Part shown: positions 35,326 through 47,053 of the stretch, piece by piece
Position numbering within the stretch: the stretch's first letter is position 1
Layout of the letters: each line of letters starts with the position of its first letter
Origin: Pogona vitticeps
Taxonomy: Eukaryota > Chordata > Lepidosauria > Squamata > Agamidae
Reading direction: 5' to 3'
Length of the DNA stretch: 64,000 nt
NCBI RefSeq assembly: GCF_051106095.1
Contig: NC_135789.1
Location: 23,865,764 to 23,929,763, forward strand
Notes under the pieces: model-generated
Told to the model about the DNA's origin: nothing
The model's database searches: none
The model's input: only the letters and a program-made list of their open reading frames with translations
Translations under genes and position numbers: made by a program

Positions 35326-38034
35326 CACACACAAACAGAGCAGAATAACACTCCACAATGGATTGGTTCAGGAACCCTCCCCAGGGAGAGGTGGAAAAAC
35401 ACCCGCCATGTGGCTTCTAATCTCAGATTCATCTCTCCCGAAAAGCTTTAACAATACAAATGAGGGCAGTGCCACCCTGGTGCCCGGGAAAGCCGAGCGT
35501 ATCAACGCCAAAGTGCCTTTCTAGGAAAATGCAGGGCGAGGAGAATGGTTTGTTGATTCAGGATTCCTCCTGACGGGAAGGGGAGCCTCTGGTTAAATAT
35601 GATGATTTTATTGTGATCATGAACTTGCACGCATGGATTATTGCAGGACGAAAGGTGGGGATGTTTGCAAAGATTCCATATGGAGACTGAATGCCAAAAA
35701 AAAAAAAAATCAATTCCAACCATACTGAAATGTCTTTGCAGCTGTTTTTTTAAAAAATTATTATTTATCCTCCAAATGCAAACATGACACATTGCCATTA
35801 CAAACAACCAGCAGCACAGGGAAACCTGCCCCCCCCCCAGATAAACCCTGCATTTATTCCAAGACGTTTACTCTGTTTGCATTTTAGAGGAAGAAAAAAA
35901 TACATGCAAAGATTTTTTCCGAACCACTGTTGTGTACGACAGCCGTTCACATCAGGCACGCAAGCGAACAGAAACACAGAGCATTGTAAAGAGGGATCCG
36001 TGAGCTCAGAACAAAACCACCTCGGGTCCTTTTAAGGGGAAAGGCGGAGTGAACATATTTTAAATAAATGAAATGAATGACCTGGAGGTGGAAACCAACA
36101 TCCATCCTGGAGATTAAAGCGGATATTGGTGGATATGAACCTCTTCGGCTTTACACAAAGCTAGAGAGTGACATCATGCCATTTGGTACCCACGACATGT
36201 TCCAGACGCTAGCAACGCAAGGTGTGTCCTGTGCATCTCGGACGAAAGTCCAGAGAGAAACTGGAGCAAACTTCAAATGACAGGCATTGACCCAAATTAG
36301 CCTGTTTTGAGTTGGGTTTTGGCACCCATGAAGGAAATCTTTTTGCTTTCTAAAGCAGCAGAAAAGCACCTATTTCTCAGGTTATGCTTCTAAGCTGAGA
36401 AAAGGGAGATGGGGGGGCAGAGAACCGAATCTCGCCGCTTCTAAGGAACAGCCAGAACCGGAGAAGAACACGCTCCATTCTGGATCTGCTCAAAACAGCG
36501 GTGGTGTGGGTTCATGCTCTCCCATCCAAAAATAAGAGTGCGGGGGGGGGGGGAGACTAAATAAGCAAAAGGGGGCCCGGGAGGCTTCGGACGAAGCTTT
36601 GCCCGCTCCGGGGTCCTGAAAAATGAAGGGGGGGGCTGGTTTAGAAAAGATGGCACAATCTGAAGCTTGTAAAGATCGTCCCACCCTACCCACCTGCTGC
36701 CCCTTCCCCCAAAAAACCCCACAGAGCATCCATTCTGGGTGTGATCACAAGAATCACATGCCCCCCTCACTTTAATCTCCTACCCTGATTTACCCCACCC
36801 CAGTGAAGGAAAAAAAAAACAGAACTTCACATATTTTCTGTTCCCACCTAACTGCCCTCGGTAGCCAAGTTAAAAACGATGAAAACTGCCTTGGGTCTTT
36901 CTTAAGAAGAAAGATGGGGTAAAAATATTTTAAACCAACCAGCCAACAAATAGGTCTTTCCCCTTCTGTAAACAGTCATACTTTTCTCGATCTTTTGTTC
37001 ACTCACTGGGCTGTTTTGCCGTAGAGGCCACTGATGATACGGCCCTCTCCCCATCCAAAGGGGCCATCCAAATCATCCCAGCTTGCTCACGGTTAAACTG
37101 ACATGGTACCTTCACCTTCCTTCCCCCCCCCCGGTGTGCTGCTTCACCTGATTTTGGGGGCTCCTATGCAAATGCTGTACCATAAAGACCTCCCTCCCCA
37201 AACACACACACCTTTGCCCCCAAACCATCCAAAATATATCCCTTACTGTCTGCTAAGAGAAAAAAAAGCATGTCTCTCCTCTGGAAAAATATGGCTTCTC
37301 CCACAGATAAAACAGTTCTGGGGTGTGAGTTGTTCTGACTCCCAAATTCTATCCTGATGACCCCTCCCTTACCTGGAACACCCCTTTGTACCTCCCTGGT
37401 TCCCCCCACCACCAAGATTTTCTCCTCAACCAGATCGACCCACATTCATCCTCACTCTCTTAATCCACCGCCCTTCATATTTTAGATTACTGTCCTTTGG
37501 AAAGCCCAGATTGAAAGGGGGGGGAGGGCGCTGAAAGAAAATATTCTGCCACCTGCATCACCCCCCGCAAGTTCTTATTATTCATCCTACACACCCCCAG
37601 ATTTCCACCTCATTTCTTTCTCTAGGGCGGCTTACTCTGGGTCTAGAATCCTCTGGGTTTGTCTCTTTCTCTGGTCCCCGGGTTTAGCAAGAGGCAAAAT
37701 ATAAACAGAAGAGACAAAGCAATAAATGCCATATTCTGGTCCTTCCAAGGAATGTCCCCCTAACGTGGCCTTCCTTAAATTCACTTACTTACAATAAATA
37801 CTTACTGTTTTTAGCTTTTAAATATTGTCTTTTAAATGATGTAAGCCGCCCTGGGTGTTTTTTTTTTTTAAGGGGAAAGGAAGAATAAAAATATTTTCAA
37901 TAAATCAACAAATTTAATTTTAAAAATTAATAAGATACCACCACGCACAAAGCATAAAAGAGTTATAATCCATCCTACTCTGCTCAGGAAGCATATCCAC
38001 TGGTATTACTAGTGAACGTAACGCATCTTTCCAT

Positions 38035-38115
38035 GCATCAGCAGAGGGAACTGGGCTCCCGACCTCTGGCTCCACAGCCAGGAGGCCAACTCACTGAGCC
38101 ATCCATCCTATAACC
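38035..38115 (-). mobile_element. SINE fragment
   Basis: The minus strand reads 'ggatggctcagtgagttggcc' and 'ctggctgtggagccagagg', closely like the A-box end of the SINE at 44812-45015. Confidence 0.6.
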
Positions 38116-38219
38116 CCGGAATCGGAGTCCCCATCCCATTTAGGGAGGGAAAAATAAGAGAAAGCAAGTTCCTGCCATGGGCATCCCCTTATTATTTCCA
38201 GGGTCCCACATGGAGACTG

Positions 38220-38800
38220 GTGTCTCCCCCCCCCAAGAAAGTGCTGCAAAAGAGGCCCCCACCCCACCCCCCAATTCCCAGCTCTTAACCTGCCAGAAAG
38301 GGGATCCTCCCTGCCCTATTTCTGAACTAACCGGGGGGCCCAAACACCCACACATCCAAGCCCCAATTTGGGGCAGGAAGGGAGGGGGGGTCATTCCTCC
38401 TCCTTCTCACAACCCCCCCCCAACCGTACACCCCACCTAGGGAGGGGGGGCAGGTTGTTCCTCGTCCCTTACATACACACCCCAATAAACCCTACAGCTT
38501 TCAAGCCCCACTGGAGGGGGGGAAGGCATGGCGGTCTTCCTCCCCCCCTTATGATGCCCCCCCATTTCAAGCCCCACCGAGGAAAGAAAGATTATTCCTC
38601 GCCCCCCCCAATTTCAACCCCCCTCATCCTTCAGAACTACCCCACCTTGGAGGCCCCATTTGGGGAAGGGCATGTCTCTTCAACCCCACACCTCTTAATG
38701 CCCCCCCAATTTTGAAGACCCCCCCAATTGTGAGGGAAGGGAGGGGTCCTTCCTCCCCCCACCCCACCCCGCCCTTCCAGGGGGCGGAGCTTCCGTCCAG
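38220..38800. repeat. C-rich low-complexity tract (G-rich on AP2B1 sense strand)
   Basis: Runs of 5-9 C recur every 20-60 bases on the plus strand, with repeated 'caagcccca' and 'ccccccaatttc' segments, like a degenerate tandem. It directly follows AP2B1 exon 1, so the transcribed RNA is G-run rich. Confidence 0.7.
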
Positions 38801-39230
38801 GCCCCTCCCCTCCCCCGCTCACCTGCGAGGATGAGGAGAAGGGAGGAGGACGAGGCGCGGGGCGGGAGGGGGGGGAGAGAAAGAAAGCGAATCCGCGGCG
38901 GCGGCGACGGCGGCGAGTCCGGAGCAACCGCCTGGCTCGGGAGGCGACCGGAAACCGGGCGGTCAGGGAGGTCCGACCACAGAGGCCCGCCACGCCTTCC
39001 GGCCTAGAGCGTCCCTCCCCCGCCCCGCCGGTTCACCCACTTCCGGCCGTAGCCCGGAAGCGGAGCGGAAAGAGAGGCCTCGGACACGTTCTAGAAGGAC
39101 TGGCCCTCAGGTTGCTCCGGCAACGGGTCTGAAAGGACCTTACCTGTTCTGTAGGCCGCCCCGACCGAAATCCCTTACCGCGCCGGCCGGTTTATTTCCA
39201 CACTTCCGTTCCTCACCGGAAGTTCCCCTC
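38750..39230. promoter_or_regulatory. CpG-rich bidirectional promoter between AP2B1 and PEX12
   Basis: This interval is dense in CpG (including a run of CGG triplets near 38,895) and separates AP2B1 (leftward) from PEX12 (rightward). ETS-family core motifs occur at 39039-39046 (ACTTCCGG), 39054-39060 (CCGGAAG) and 39215-39223 (ACCGGAAGT); GABP/ELK sites like these are typical of housekeeping bidirectional promoters. No TATA box is apparent. AP2B1 and PEX12 are also head to head in human, which supports a shared promoter. Confidence 0.7.
38823..38990 (-). other. AP2B1: AP2B1 non-coding first exon (5'UTR), approximate
   Basis: A strong donor (GCAG then GTGAGC on the minus strand) at 38823/38822 ends a GC-rich stretch with CGG repeats. 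This is the expected place for the untranslated first exon that splices to 30922. The transcription start at the right end is inferred from base composition and not seen directly. Confidence 0.6.
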
Positions 39231-40611
39231 TGGGGTCCTTCTTCCTCCTTCTCCTCTCTATGGCACCATAGAGTTCTGCAGCACTGGACTTGAGGGGCTC
39301 CTGGCTGGGCTGGTAGGTGGGGCTGCTTGTCGGGATGGGGGGGTTCATTCCCCCTAATACGGTTGTGGGGTGGACACACATATTCCGCACCCTCCCCTTC
39401 CAAACCTGAACCCAGGTTTTCTTCGAAGAACGGGGCAGTAACGAGTTGTGCGAGGAACGTCGTTACTCCCTGCAGGCAACGCGGGTGGAACGAAATTACA
39501 TTTCAAAAAAGAAAAATTTGTCGAGTTTTTAACCTAACATGTTCCTTTTTTTTGTAGTGCTCTGGGGAGCGCTGGCCGGTGGCTCTCCTGTTATGTGGTC
39601 AGGCAGCAAGTCCCATCATCCCCTGCCCAGCATAGCCCATGGGCAGGCGAGTGGTGAGCCACCCCACCTGGATCTCTGGGAGCAGCATCTTCCAGGGGTT
39701 TGGGGCCAGAGAGTGTTTAGACTGACTCCCCGTGTGTTGGTGCAAGGCATTCTGGGGCATCATCCTTGCAAGTACTGTATGAGACCAAGCTACTGGCCGA
39801 GGCAGTCTCTCGACTCATCCTTATCATCATCAAAGCACTTTTACAACAAAGCCCATCAACCGACACCTTCCATCTATGGGGCCCAGTAGCCCTTTCCTGG
39901 CCCGAGACAAAATTGTACTGCAATGCATTTCCTGTAGCAGACGATGGGTCAGCTAGGATGTCAATTAGTGTGTCAACCTGCACCCCTCCTCTGGGGCTAT
40001 TTTGGTGGCCTCTGGCCCCTCTGCTTTCTGCCCCTGCCATCCCTCGGGGTGGGAAAAAGAACAAACGGCCTATCTTTGAAGCCCCTGACACATCGAAGTT
40101 ACCATCCTCTGCTTTACTGGAAGTCTGGGATTTGAATATTTGCAGACTGTTGGACAGTTTGGGGAAAGGCAACATTTCTAAGGGCAGCAAACAGGATTTG
40201 GATTCTTGAGATCTAGCCACTTGCTATGGCTAAAAACATAGCTTTATGGGGAATCTCCTGTTTTCCTGCTCATTATCGGATTGCAAAGCAAGCATCACCC
40301 TACTAACTTCTAGAGTCTACCTTAAAAGTGAGGAACCTTTGGCCCACCTGGTGTTGTTAGGCAGAACCTTTCATCCTCTCTGACCATTGTGATGGTCTAA
40401 ATGGGCGGGATATAAATTAAATAAATAAATAAAATAAACCAATGGACAGTGTTTCAGGTCATCAATATCTGAACGGCCCCCATGTTTTGCATTCCTTTTT
40501 GTTAGAAATAACTCTTTGAATGTTTCAGTAACAAAGGCTTTTGTTGTTCTGTTGTGTTTTCAGCAAAAGGTTTTGCCCAACGGCTAGGTTTTTCCTCCTG
40601 GAGAGGAAGCC

Positions 40612-40737
40612 ATGGCAGAGCGCGGGGCTCATCTCGCCGCGGCCTCCGGCTACGAGGACAGGCCTTCCATCTTCGAGGTGGTGGCCCAAGATAGTCTGAT
40701 GTCGGCGGTGAGACCCGCCCTTCAACACGTGGCCAAG
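40612..40737 (+). CDS. PEX12: PEX12 coding exon 1 (residues 1-42)
   Basis: 42 whole codons ending LQHVAK at a GTAAG donor. The ATG is the first in the exon, and the encoded N-terminus aligns end to end with mammalian PEX12. Confidence 0.96.
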
Positions 40738-42671
40738 GTAAGACATCAGGTCTGTGAGCAGCCACTGTCAGGGCTGTCGTTCCCTCTCTCTGTGGCTCTC
40801 GGGATGACCAGTGGCTGTGTCAGCCGGGAAAGGCAGCAGTTCAGAAAAAGTCATTTATCGTCGCTTTTGTGAATTGGGCTAAACAGAACAGTTCTAGGGA
40901 TGGTGTGTGCATGTCTTTGTCGACATCTCAGTTCAGGATGAAACAGTCCAAGGGATTGGAGTTTTCCCCCCATCTAAATAAATGATTGATCATGGACTGT
41001 GCTTTGAAGCCGGGAAACTAAGCTGTGCTTTGCAGTCCACGACACTTTTGCGTGGATCCCCTCAGTGCCTGGTGATGGAAAATGTACTTCAGGAGCCTAT
41101 CTGGAATTGATTGCCCAGGTGTAGAAAACTCCTCTCTTGTCCCAGGTTTTGGCCTGCGATGCTCCGGATCTTAAGCCTTGTCTGTCTTTTGTGATCTAGG
41201 TCCTGGCGGAGTCGAACCCTGGGCGTTACGGCTTCCTCTGGCGCTGGTTTGACGAACTCTACACCCTCCTGGATCTGTTCCTCCAGCAGTACTACCTCTC
41301 CCGGTGCAGCGCCTCTTTCTCTGAAAACTTTTACGGCTTGAAGAGGGTGGTCCCGAGAAGCCACCGCAGCCGCCCGCCACAGGTGCGTCTGGCCACGGCC
41401 GGCCTGCCTCAAAGGCACCACTGGAGGTCGCTCGGCTTGCTGGTCCTTGTGCCTTACCTGCGAACCAAACTGGAGAAACTGGTCGCCCGTCTCCGGGATG
41501 AGGACGACTACTCCATCCACCTCCCCTCGTCCTCTTGGAAGAGGTTTTACAAGGCATTCCTGGCAGCCTACCCCTATGTGAACCTGGCCTGGGAAGGCTG
41601 GATCTTGGGCCAGCAGCTGGGCTACATCCTGGGGAAGGCCCGGCACCATTCCCCCCTGTTGCGCTTGGCAGGCGTGCAGCTGAGCCGGCTGACGGCAGAA
41701 GATCTGCGGGCCATGGAGGAGAAATTGACCACCACCGGTTCAGTCTTGCGGTCCCCCAGCAGGTGAGCTGAAATGGAAACGCACCAGCAAGCTGAGGGTC
41801 ACTGCCATGCCAGCGAATCCCCTGCTTATGGTGTTTCAAAACATCGTTTTCAAAAAGCATGCTCAGCATCACAGATACTGTTTAGTGGGGAAAGCGTACA
41901 TATAAACCAGAGTGCCTTGATCGGCAAGGGCCCTCGATTTTTAATGCTAGGTCAAGGCAGAACAAAAGGGATAGTTAAGAGAGCAGCTTCGTGGGTGGGG
42001 TGTCTTAAAAGATAGGTTCCCCTGTCTGTTATGATTGTTACATGGAGCCTCCATGACCAAGAATAGTTTCTCTTTAAATACCCAAGTGTTCGAAACAAGC
42101 TGGGAGGAAACCTTGGCACTCATTTCTTGAGATTCCCAGGCTAAGCATTGCTGGAAACAGGGGTTAAGGAAAGGGGATCTGTTTCCTTTGGGGCTTAATT
42201 TTGAACGCTCTTGTTTCTTGTGAAAGACAATATTAAGTGTTTTCCCTGTTCTTCTCAACCTGCCACAGCGTCAAAGAATGGGCTCGGTCCACCACGAAGA
42301 AAGCCCTGGGCGGCCTGGCCTTCTCTCTATCCACCGGCCTCTCTGTGGGGGTCTTCTTCCTCCAGTTCTTGGAATGGTGGCATTCCTCCGAAAACCAGGA
42401 GGCCGTCAAGTTGCTGACCGCCCTGCCCGCCCCGCCACCCCCCATCCACCTGGACCACGAGACGGACTCCTCCCCTCTCCTGCCCAGGCTCAAGACCATC
42501 TGCCCGCTGTGCCGCAGGATTCGCACCAACGACACCGCCCTCTCCACCTCTGGCTTCGTCTTCTGCTACCGATGCGCCTACACGTACGTCAAGAGTCACC
42601 AGCGGTGCCCCGTCACCGGTTACGCCACTGAACTTCAACACCTGGTGAAATTATACACCCCTGAAAACTGA
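40612..42671 (+). CDS. PEX12: Peroxin-12, peroxisomal RING E3 ligase subunit, complete (3 coding exons)
   Basis: PEX12 is a peroxisomal membrane protein. With PEX2 and PEX10 it forms the ubiquitin ligase and retrotranslocation complex that ubiquitinates the import receptor PEX5 so it can be recycled. Exons 40612-40737, 41200-41762 and 42269-42671 join to 363 codons plus stop, against 359 residues in human, with GT-AG junctions. The product starts [20 protein letters not shown] and closely follows human PEX12. Hydrophobic membrane segments lie in the middle. The C-terminal RING-like domain has Cys at about 308, 311, 329, 332 and 343, the reduced zinc-ligand set expected for PEX12. A CAG acceptor at 40561-40563 suggests a further non-coding first exon upstream. 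AATAAA at 43176-43181 is a likely poly(A) signal. Confidence 0.97.
41200..41762 (+). CDS. PEX12: PEX12 coding exon 2 (residues 43-230)
   Basis: Begins [20 protein letters not shown] after a CTAG acceptor and holds the membrane-spanning core, including [15 protein letters not shown]. It ends inside a Ser codon at a GTGAG donor; the frame would stop at once if the intron were retained. Confidence 0.96.
42269..42671 (+). CDS. PEX12: PEX12 coding exon 3 (residues 230-363, RING-like domain)
   Basis: Begins [16 protein letters not shown] after a CCACAG acceptor. It contains the last hydrophobic segment, a proline-rich linker ([10 protein letters not shown]) and the RING-like CPLC...CYRC...CP pattern, and ends LYTPEN then TGA. 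Confidence 0.97.
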
Positions 42672-43175
42672 CGGGCACCTCCGGCTTCCTTGGTCTTGAT
42701 GTGCGGAAGCCACGTGCCTGCCAGTGGCACACAGCCAGTTTGGTGATGAGATTAAGGCAGCAGCGTCCGGCCATTTTCACCCGTTCTGCCAGCAGATCAC
42801 CTCTGTTCTGAAACTCACCCCTGTTCCAGATCAACCCACCTATTTCTTTTCCTAAATGGGGGGAAACCAAGAAAAAAATAAGCTCTCTCCCCCCCCACTG
42901 CACACTTAATTTGATCCCATGTAATTACATCCTGTGAAGCCATTTCCAATGTGGGGTGACCCTTTAAATCCAGCAGGGCCATTTCTCATATGTTTCTATG
43001 GACCGTTTTTAAAATGGGAGGGAGAAACCAGAAGGTCAAATCAGGTCACAGGCTGCCCTTGGCGAGTGCCGATTCGCAAGTTGTTCCTCGCATTCGTAGC
43101 TGCTTTGATAACATGATCAGCGTAACAGCAGCGTAAACCTAGTGTAGGATTCCCGCCCTTGAGGAAAGGCTGTGG

Positions 43176-43181
43176 AATAAA
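43176..43181 (+). terminator. PEX12: PEX12 candidate polyadenylation signal AATAAA
   Basis: Canonical hexamer about 505 nt after the PEX12 stop, in otherwise unremarkable 3'UTR-like sequence. No better placed signal was seen closer to the stop. Confidence 0.55.
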
Positions 43182-43209
43182 TATCACAAAGAATGTGATT
43201 TTTGTACTA

Positions 43210-45360
43210 GAGTCTCAATCAGCTACTTTTTTTTCCTGTTCCACAGCTGCTGGGAAAACGTTTTCTGGGTGAGCCAGCTACTGTTCATGCGGCGGGGGGT
43301 TGCATGTAAGGTGGCTCTAGGAATTTTATGTCCCAGGGTGTTGGAAAAGACACCGCAAGGATGAAGGCATTTCTTTTAGGGCTCTGCCACCTTCAAATGC
43401 ATCCCGCAAGATGAAAATGCAGAGAGCAGGCAAAAGGCGAGGGACTTTGCTCCCCGATGCTGCTACCTGAAAGACAGACATTCTTGAAATGTAGACTTAC
43501 TTCAGAACACTAAGAATTTCTGGGCTCCCTAGGGTGGCCAGTGAAGAAATACTAAAGGGGACAAGTCCAGTCTCAGAAAGTGTGACATGCAGAAAGGCAG
43601 ACTACGTAACGGGTAAACAGAAAACTGAGATTGTTACAGCCAGCCATTCTAGGTGGAATGCGAGAAATGGAGGAAAGAGGAGAAAAATCTTAGAGAATGG
43701 TTTGGGTGCTGCAAAGCTATGTTCTTTAAAGCTGCTACTGCAAAGTCAAGAGAGCTAGGATGATGCTCCAAAGCACAGGAGGAGAAAAAGAGCCAGCTCC
43801 CTTTTTTACTGACCCGTCCTCCTCTGCTAATCCTGTCAAGACGGGACAGAGGTAATCTTTTCTAAAATCCCAATCCACAAAGAAATGAAAAGGCATGTTC
43901 TTCCCCACTTTTCTGATTATAACTGAGCCACGTCTTTGTGTCAATACAGCACCATCAATACTCACGTATTAATTCCCGTCGATTTATTTGCAACGGTTGT
44001 GGAAACACCATCATTCCATAAAAGGCTCCTTTGGTAATTCAATTTTACCTAGTGTTATGCAGAAGGGTGGTGGCCATTTTCTGTCTCTCCCTCCCCCCTC
44101 CTGCTTCCCCCCCCCCGATGCCAGAGGCTCAGAGGCAAAAAGAGAATGGGAGGTGTGTCGCCCAACGCAGCTGGAAGTCTGAAATAAAATACTTCTGCAG
44201 AAATCCTGGGTTTGCAAACATGTTTGAGGGGAGGGGGACTACAAGAATCCAGAATCCCCATACCTGGCATGGTTTCTGCCTGGGAATTGTAGTCTAAAAA
44301 AATGTCTGCTTGACCAAAGATGCTGTCTGAATCCAAGCCGGAATGAATGCTTCTTTAGAAAAGATGTTCTGCTGGAATACAGTGCTCCGAATCCCCAGTG
44401 GGTGGGGGAGTCTGAGAGTTGTTGTCCGTACAAGGAGCACGGGCAAGACCTGCTGGATTCACATCTAAAAGTCACCGCAGAGCTTCACCGGCGAGACCTG
44501 GTAAATGTTTGAATGTCCTGCACCACCTATGGGCTTCTGCAATGCCCGAGTGGCTTCGGATCGGGTGGAAGGAAGCTCATCGTAGTCACAACGGGGGGCG
44601 GGGGGGAGGCTCCCACCTTTGCTAGCCATGATTAAAACACAGGATAGTATTTCTCCGCTGCCTATTAACTTTGAAGGGCTTCTTTCAAACGCTGATCTCC
44701 TTCCTGTTTATATTCACTGCCTCTCCTGTCACCCACCCCACCTTGCACCCCGTTACGAGAGTCTGCTTAGGGCCCTGGGATTAAAGCAGGACTCCTTAAG
44801 AGAATACTCTGGTTGGCTGGACAGCTCAGTGGTTTAGGGCTCTGGCTGTGGAGCCAGAGGCTGGCAGGTTAAGTTGTGCCCCAGTAAAGCCAGCCTGGGC
44901 AGCCTTGGGCAAGCTGCACAGTCCCAGGGCACCCCTGGAAGAAGGGAATGGGAAACCCACCCCGGAGTACTTTCTACCTGGAAAAACATCACTTTCAATC
45001 AGAATTCACTTGATGGCACATTATTATTATGGGAATAATTTTCTTTTTCAGCAGACCTGACCACAGCAGCATTTTTTTCTAGGAGCAGGTCACAGGCTCC
45101 TCTTGAATGCTTTTCGTTCTCCATCCACCAAACACGGACCTGCAAAACATGAAAACGAGAGACGCTGGTGGTTCTTTCTCCTGGGAAAGCCATGTATTTG
45201 CAAAACGCAGTCTGTCGGGGTGTGGGGGAAATCAAATCCTCAGCCAAGCTGGCTGGAGAGGGGCTTTGGGGCCGCGCCTCAAGGGGTGATCAGGGAGCTT
45301 CTGTTTCATACGGCTTTATCCACAGGCCTTTGGGTTCCCCTTGGTTGCCCTCGGTGGCGG
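43210..45360. other. Intergenic stretch downstream of PEX12
   Basis: No convincing coding exon on either strand. It holds one tRNA-derived SINE (about 44812-45015), a copy of the short 'gggaattgtagtc' type motif near 44,282, and low-complexity C/G runs. In mammals the Schlafen genes begin in the corresponding direction; none is visible here. Confidence 0.6.
44812..45015 (+). mobile_element. tRNA-derived SINE
   Basis: Head 'ggctggacagctcagtggtttagg' contains an A-box-like segment; it shares the 'ggctgtggagccagagg' stretch with the fragment at 38035. The 3' part, 'gggaatgggaaacccacc' to 'cacttgatggcac' then (ATT)n, is a common squamate SINE tail. Confidence 0.7.
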
Positions 45361-45365
45361 CAGCC

Positions 45366-45467
45366 AACGTCAGCTCAGAGAGAAGATTGCGTGATCACAC
45401 CCTGGTCAGTGCCAAAACGGACGCCATGGCAGTACCAGGTCAGACTATACTTCGCTCATCATTGCCT
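45366..45467 (-). ncRNA. SNORD7: Box C/D snoRNA, SNORD7-like (U6 A47 2'-O-methylation guide)
   Basis: On the minus strand there is a perfect box C (ATGATGA) at 45462-45456. An internal CTGA (D'-like) lies at 45409-45406, followed by a C'-like TGTGATCA near 45399-45392. The guide AATCTTCTCT is at 45388-45379 and is followed directly by box D CTGA at 45378-45375; a second CTGA is at 45373-45370. The guide is a perfect 10-bp complement to U6 snRNA 43-52, and the fifth base upstream of box D pairs with A47, exactly the rule for C/D snoRNA methylation. In human, SNORD7 (mgU6-47) lies just downstream of PEX12, the same relative place and orientation. The terminal stem is weak, so the ends are approximate. 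Confidence 0.8.
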
Positions 45468-45645
45468 TTTCTGGGAATGTTTTTTTTTTAGTTCAGTTAA
45501 TCCAGTTCAACAGCTGGAATCCTACTGGGTTCAAATGAGGTTGGGGCAAAGTGTTGGGGCCAGCTGACGAGACGCTGGGTTGTGCGCCTGGCCTCATGCT
45601 CAATCGCACCACCGGGCAGTGCACCTTGTTAGCTGCGAGACGTTA

Positions 45646-45884
45646 TTGCATTTTCCCTGTGTATAAGACACCCCCTGCTTTTCTAAACCAAAATTAAGAC
45701 ATCTAAGTGGGGCTTAGCAAGTGTAGGGGGAAAGGGATCAAAGCCCTGCAGGATCACTTTGATCCCTGCTTTCCCCTCCACTTGTTTTTTCTCTCCTCAG
45801 CTTACTTCTGTGTATAAGACGGTCCTCACTTTTTAGTCTAAAGATTTTAGACAAAAGTATAGTCTTATAAATGGAAAACTACAG
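45646..45884. mobile_element. MITE family D, internally deleted copy
   Basis: Ends resemble those of 4254-4799 ('ccctgtgtataagacacc' and 'agtatagtcttataaatgg'). The inside keeps a single 'gggatcaaagccctgcagg' unit instead of four. It starts 180 bases upstream (in transcription sense) of the snoRNA candidate. Confidence 0.75.
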
Positions 45885-47053
45885 TTTGCGTTTGTCCTTC
45901 AGCTGCATTCCAGCCTCCTGGAAATGGGTTTTCCAGAAACTGAGGATAGAGGCGCTTGGCTCCGAAATGCTGATGATGCCCTGAGAAAGGGGGAAAATCT
46001 CCAACCCCATTAACCTGGAACATCACAGGAATGAACACTGAGCAGGGGGAGAAGGCGAAAGACATTCTCTCCTCTATTGTTGTAGTAAGAAATGATAACA
46101 TTTCAAATCTATCTGCATCATCAGAAAATTAGCATCGCAGTCAGGATTAGCCAGGCACTTTCCAGAAGCATTCAACAGTTTTACCACATATACCTAGTCC
46201 TCTTCTCCACCTCCACTGAGCAAAACTGACCACCCACACCTAACTGGAAAAAGGCAGGCGAAAGCCCAGCAGTAAAAAATAGAATATTTTTGTTTCTACA
46301 GACTTTAGCCGCCCGCGAGGGATGAGAGAGGAGCGTGCCCGAATCGTGGTTTAAAATATCTTGCCTGTGTGCTTGTATAGTTAAAGAGTATTGGAGCTGG
46401 ATTTTGGAGATCTGGGTTCGAGTTCTTACTGAAAGATGAAATTTACAGGGCATTCCTGGGCTGTTCAGAGTCTCTTTCAGAGACCTGTTGTCTTGAACTT
46501 TTTGGAGGAAAAATGCAAGATTGATTGACTTATTGATGGGGGGCTTTGTTTATCAATCATGATGCCTCCCTGGTGTCTTGCATCTTTTCTTCAATGTTCA
46601 TTTGTTACTTCACACCCTCACCAAAAATTGCTTATTATTATGTTTCTATTGCAACTCCAAGATCTTCATGGTGCCAAACGCAGCCCTGCCTCCTGCTGCA
46701 TCACAACAACCCTGCCAGGTAGGTCCAGGTGAGAGTAAGCAGGCCTGGCCCGAGGGCACCCAGAGGGGTCCACAGCTCAGGAGGTTTCCTCAGGAGGCCA
46801 CCCCTGTAACCACTGTACCACACTGTCTCTCCAAACTCGTTTGCCTCCTTAAAGCATTGCACTACAGTTCCTATCAGCCCCTTGCAAAGTACTGGGGGTT
46901 GTAGTCCAAAATCTTTCTCCCCTCTCCAACTCAATTTTTAACTATTTTCTTTTGCTCTCTCGTCCCTTTCTTCCCCATAGCCCCCACACGACAAAAGGGT
47001 CCCCCCAAAAAACCCTAATTTCCAGCCCCCTTCTCGCCCCCAAAAGGACTCAC

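Larger units (their letters stand above)
30923..38822. other. AP2B1: AP2B1 intron 1 (7.9 kb)
   Basis: Separates the non-coding first exon from the ATG exon. Contains a LINE 3' fragment and (TAAA)n near 32.4-32.7 kb, a family B MITE (33903-34326), the AT-rich block (34735-34915), a (CT)n(CA)n array (35251-35321) and a C-rich tract next to exon 1. No exon was recognised on either strand. Confidence 0.65.

Noticed and set aside
41089-41872. Long minus-strand frames (186 and 233 aa) opposite PEX12 exon 2
   Set aside because: Shadow frames of GC-rich PEX12 coding sequence; no homology.
46113-46160. Second U6-complementary stretch on the minus strand (ATGCTAATTTTCT next to CTGATGATG)
   Set aside because: Pairing would place the fifth base on U6 U51, not a known site, and no box D lies at a proper distance. 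The candidate at 45366-45467 satisfies all the rules.
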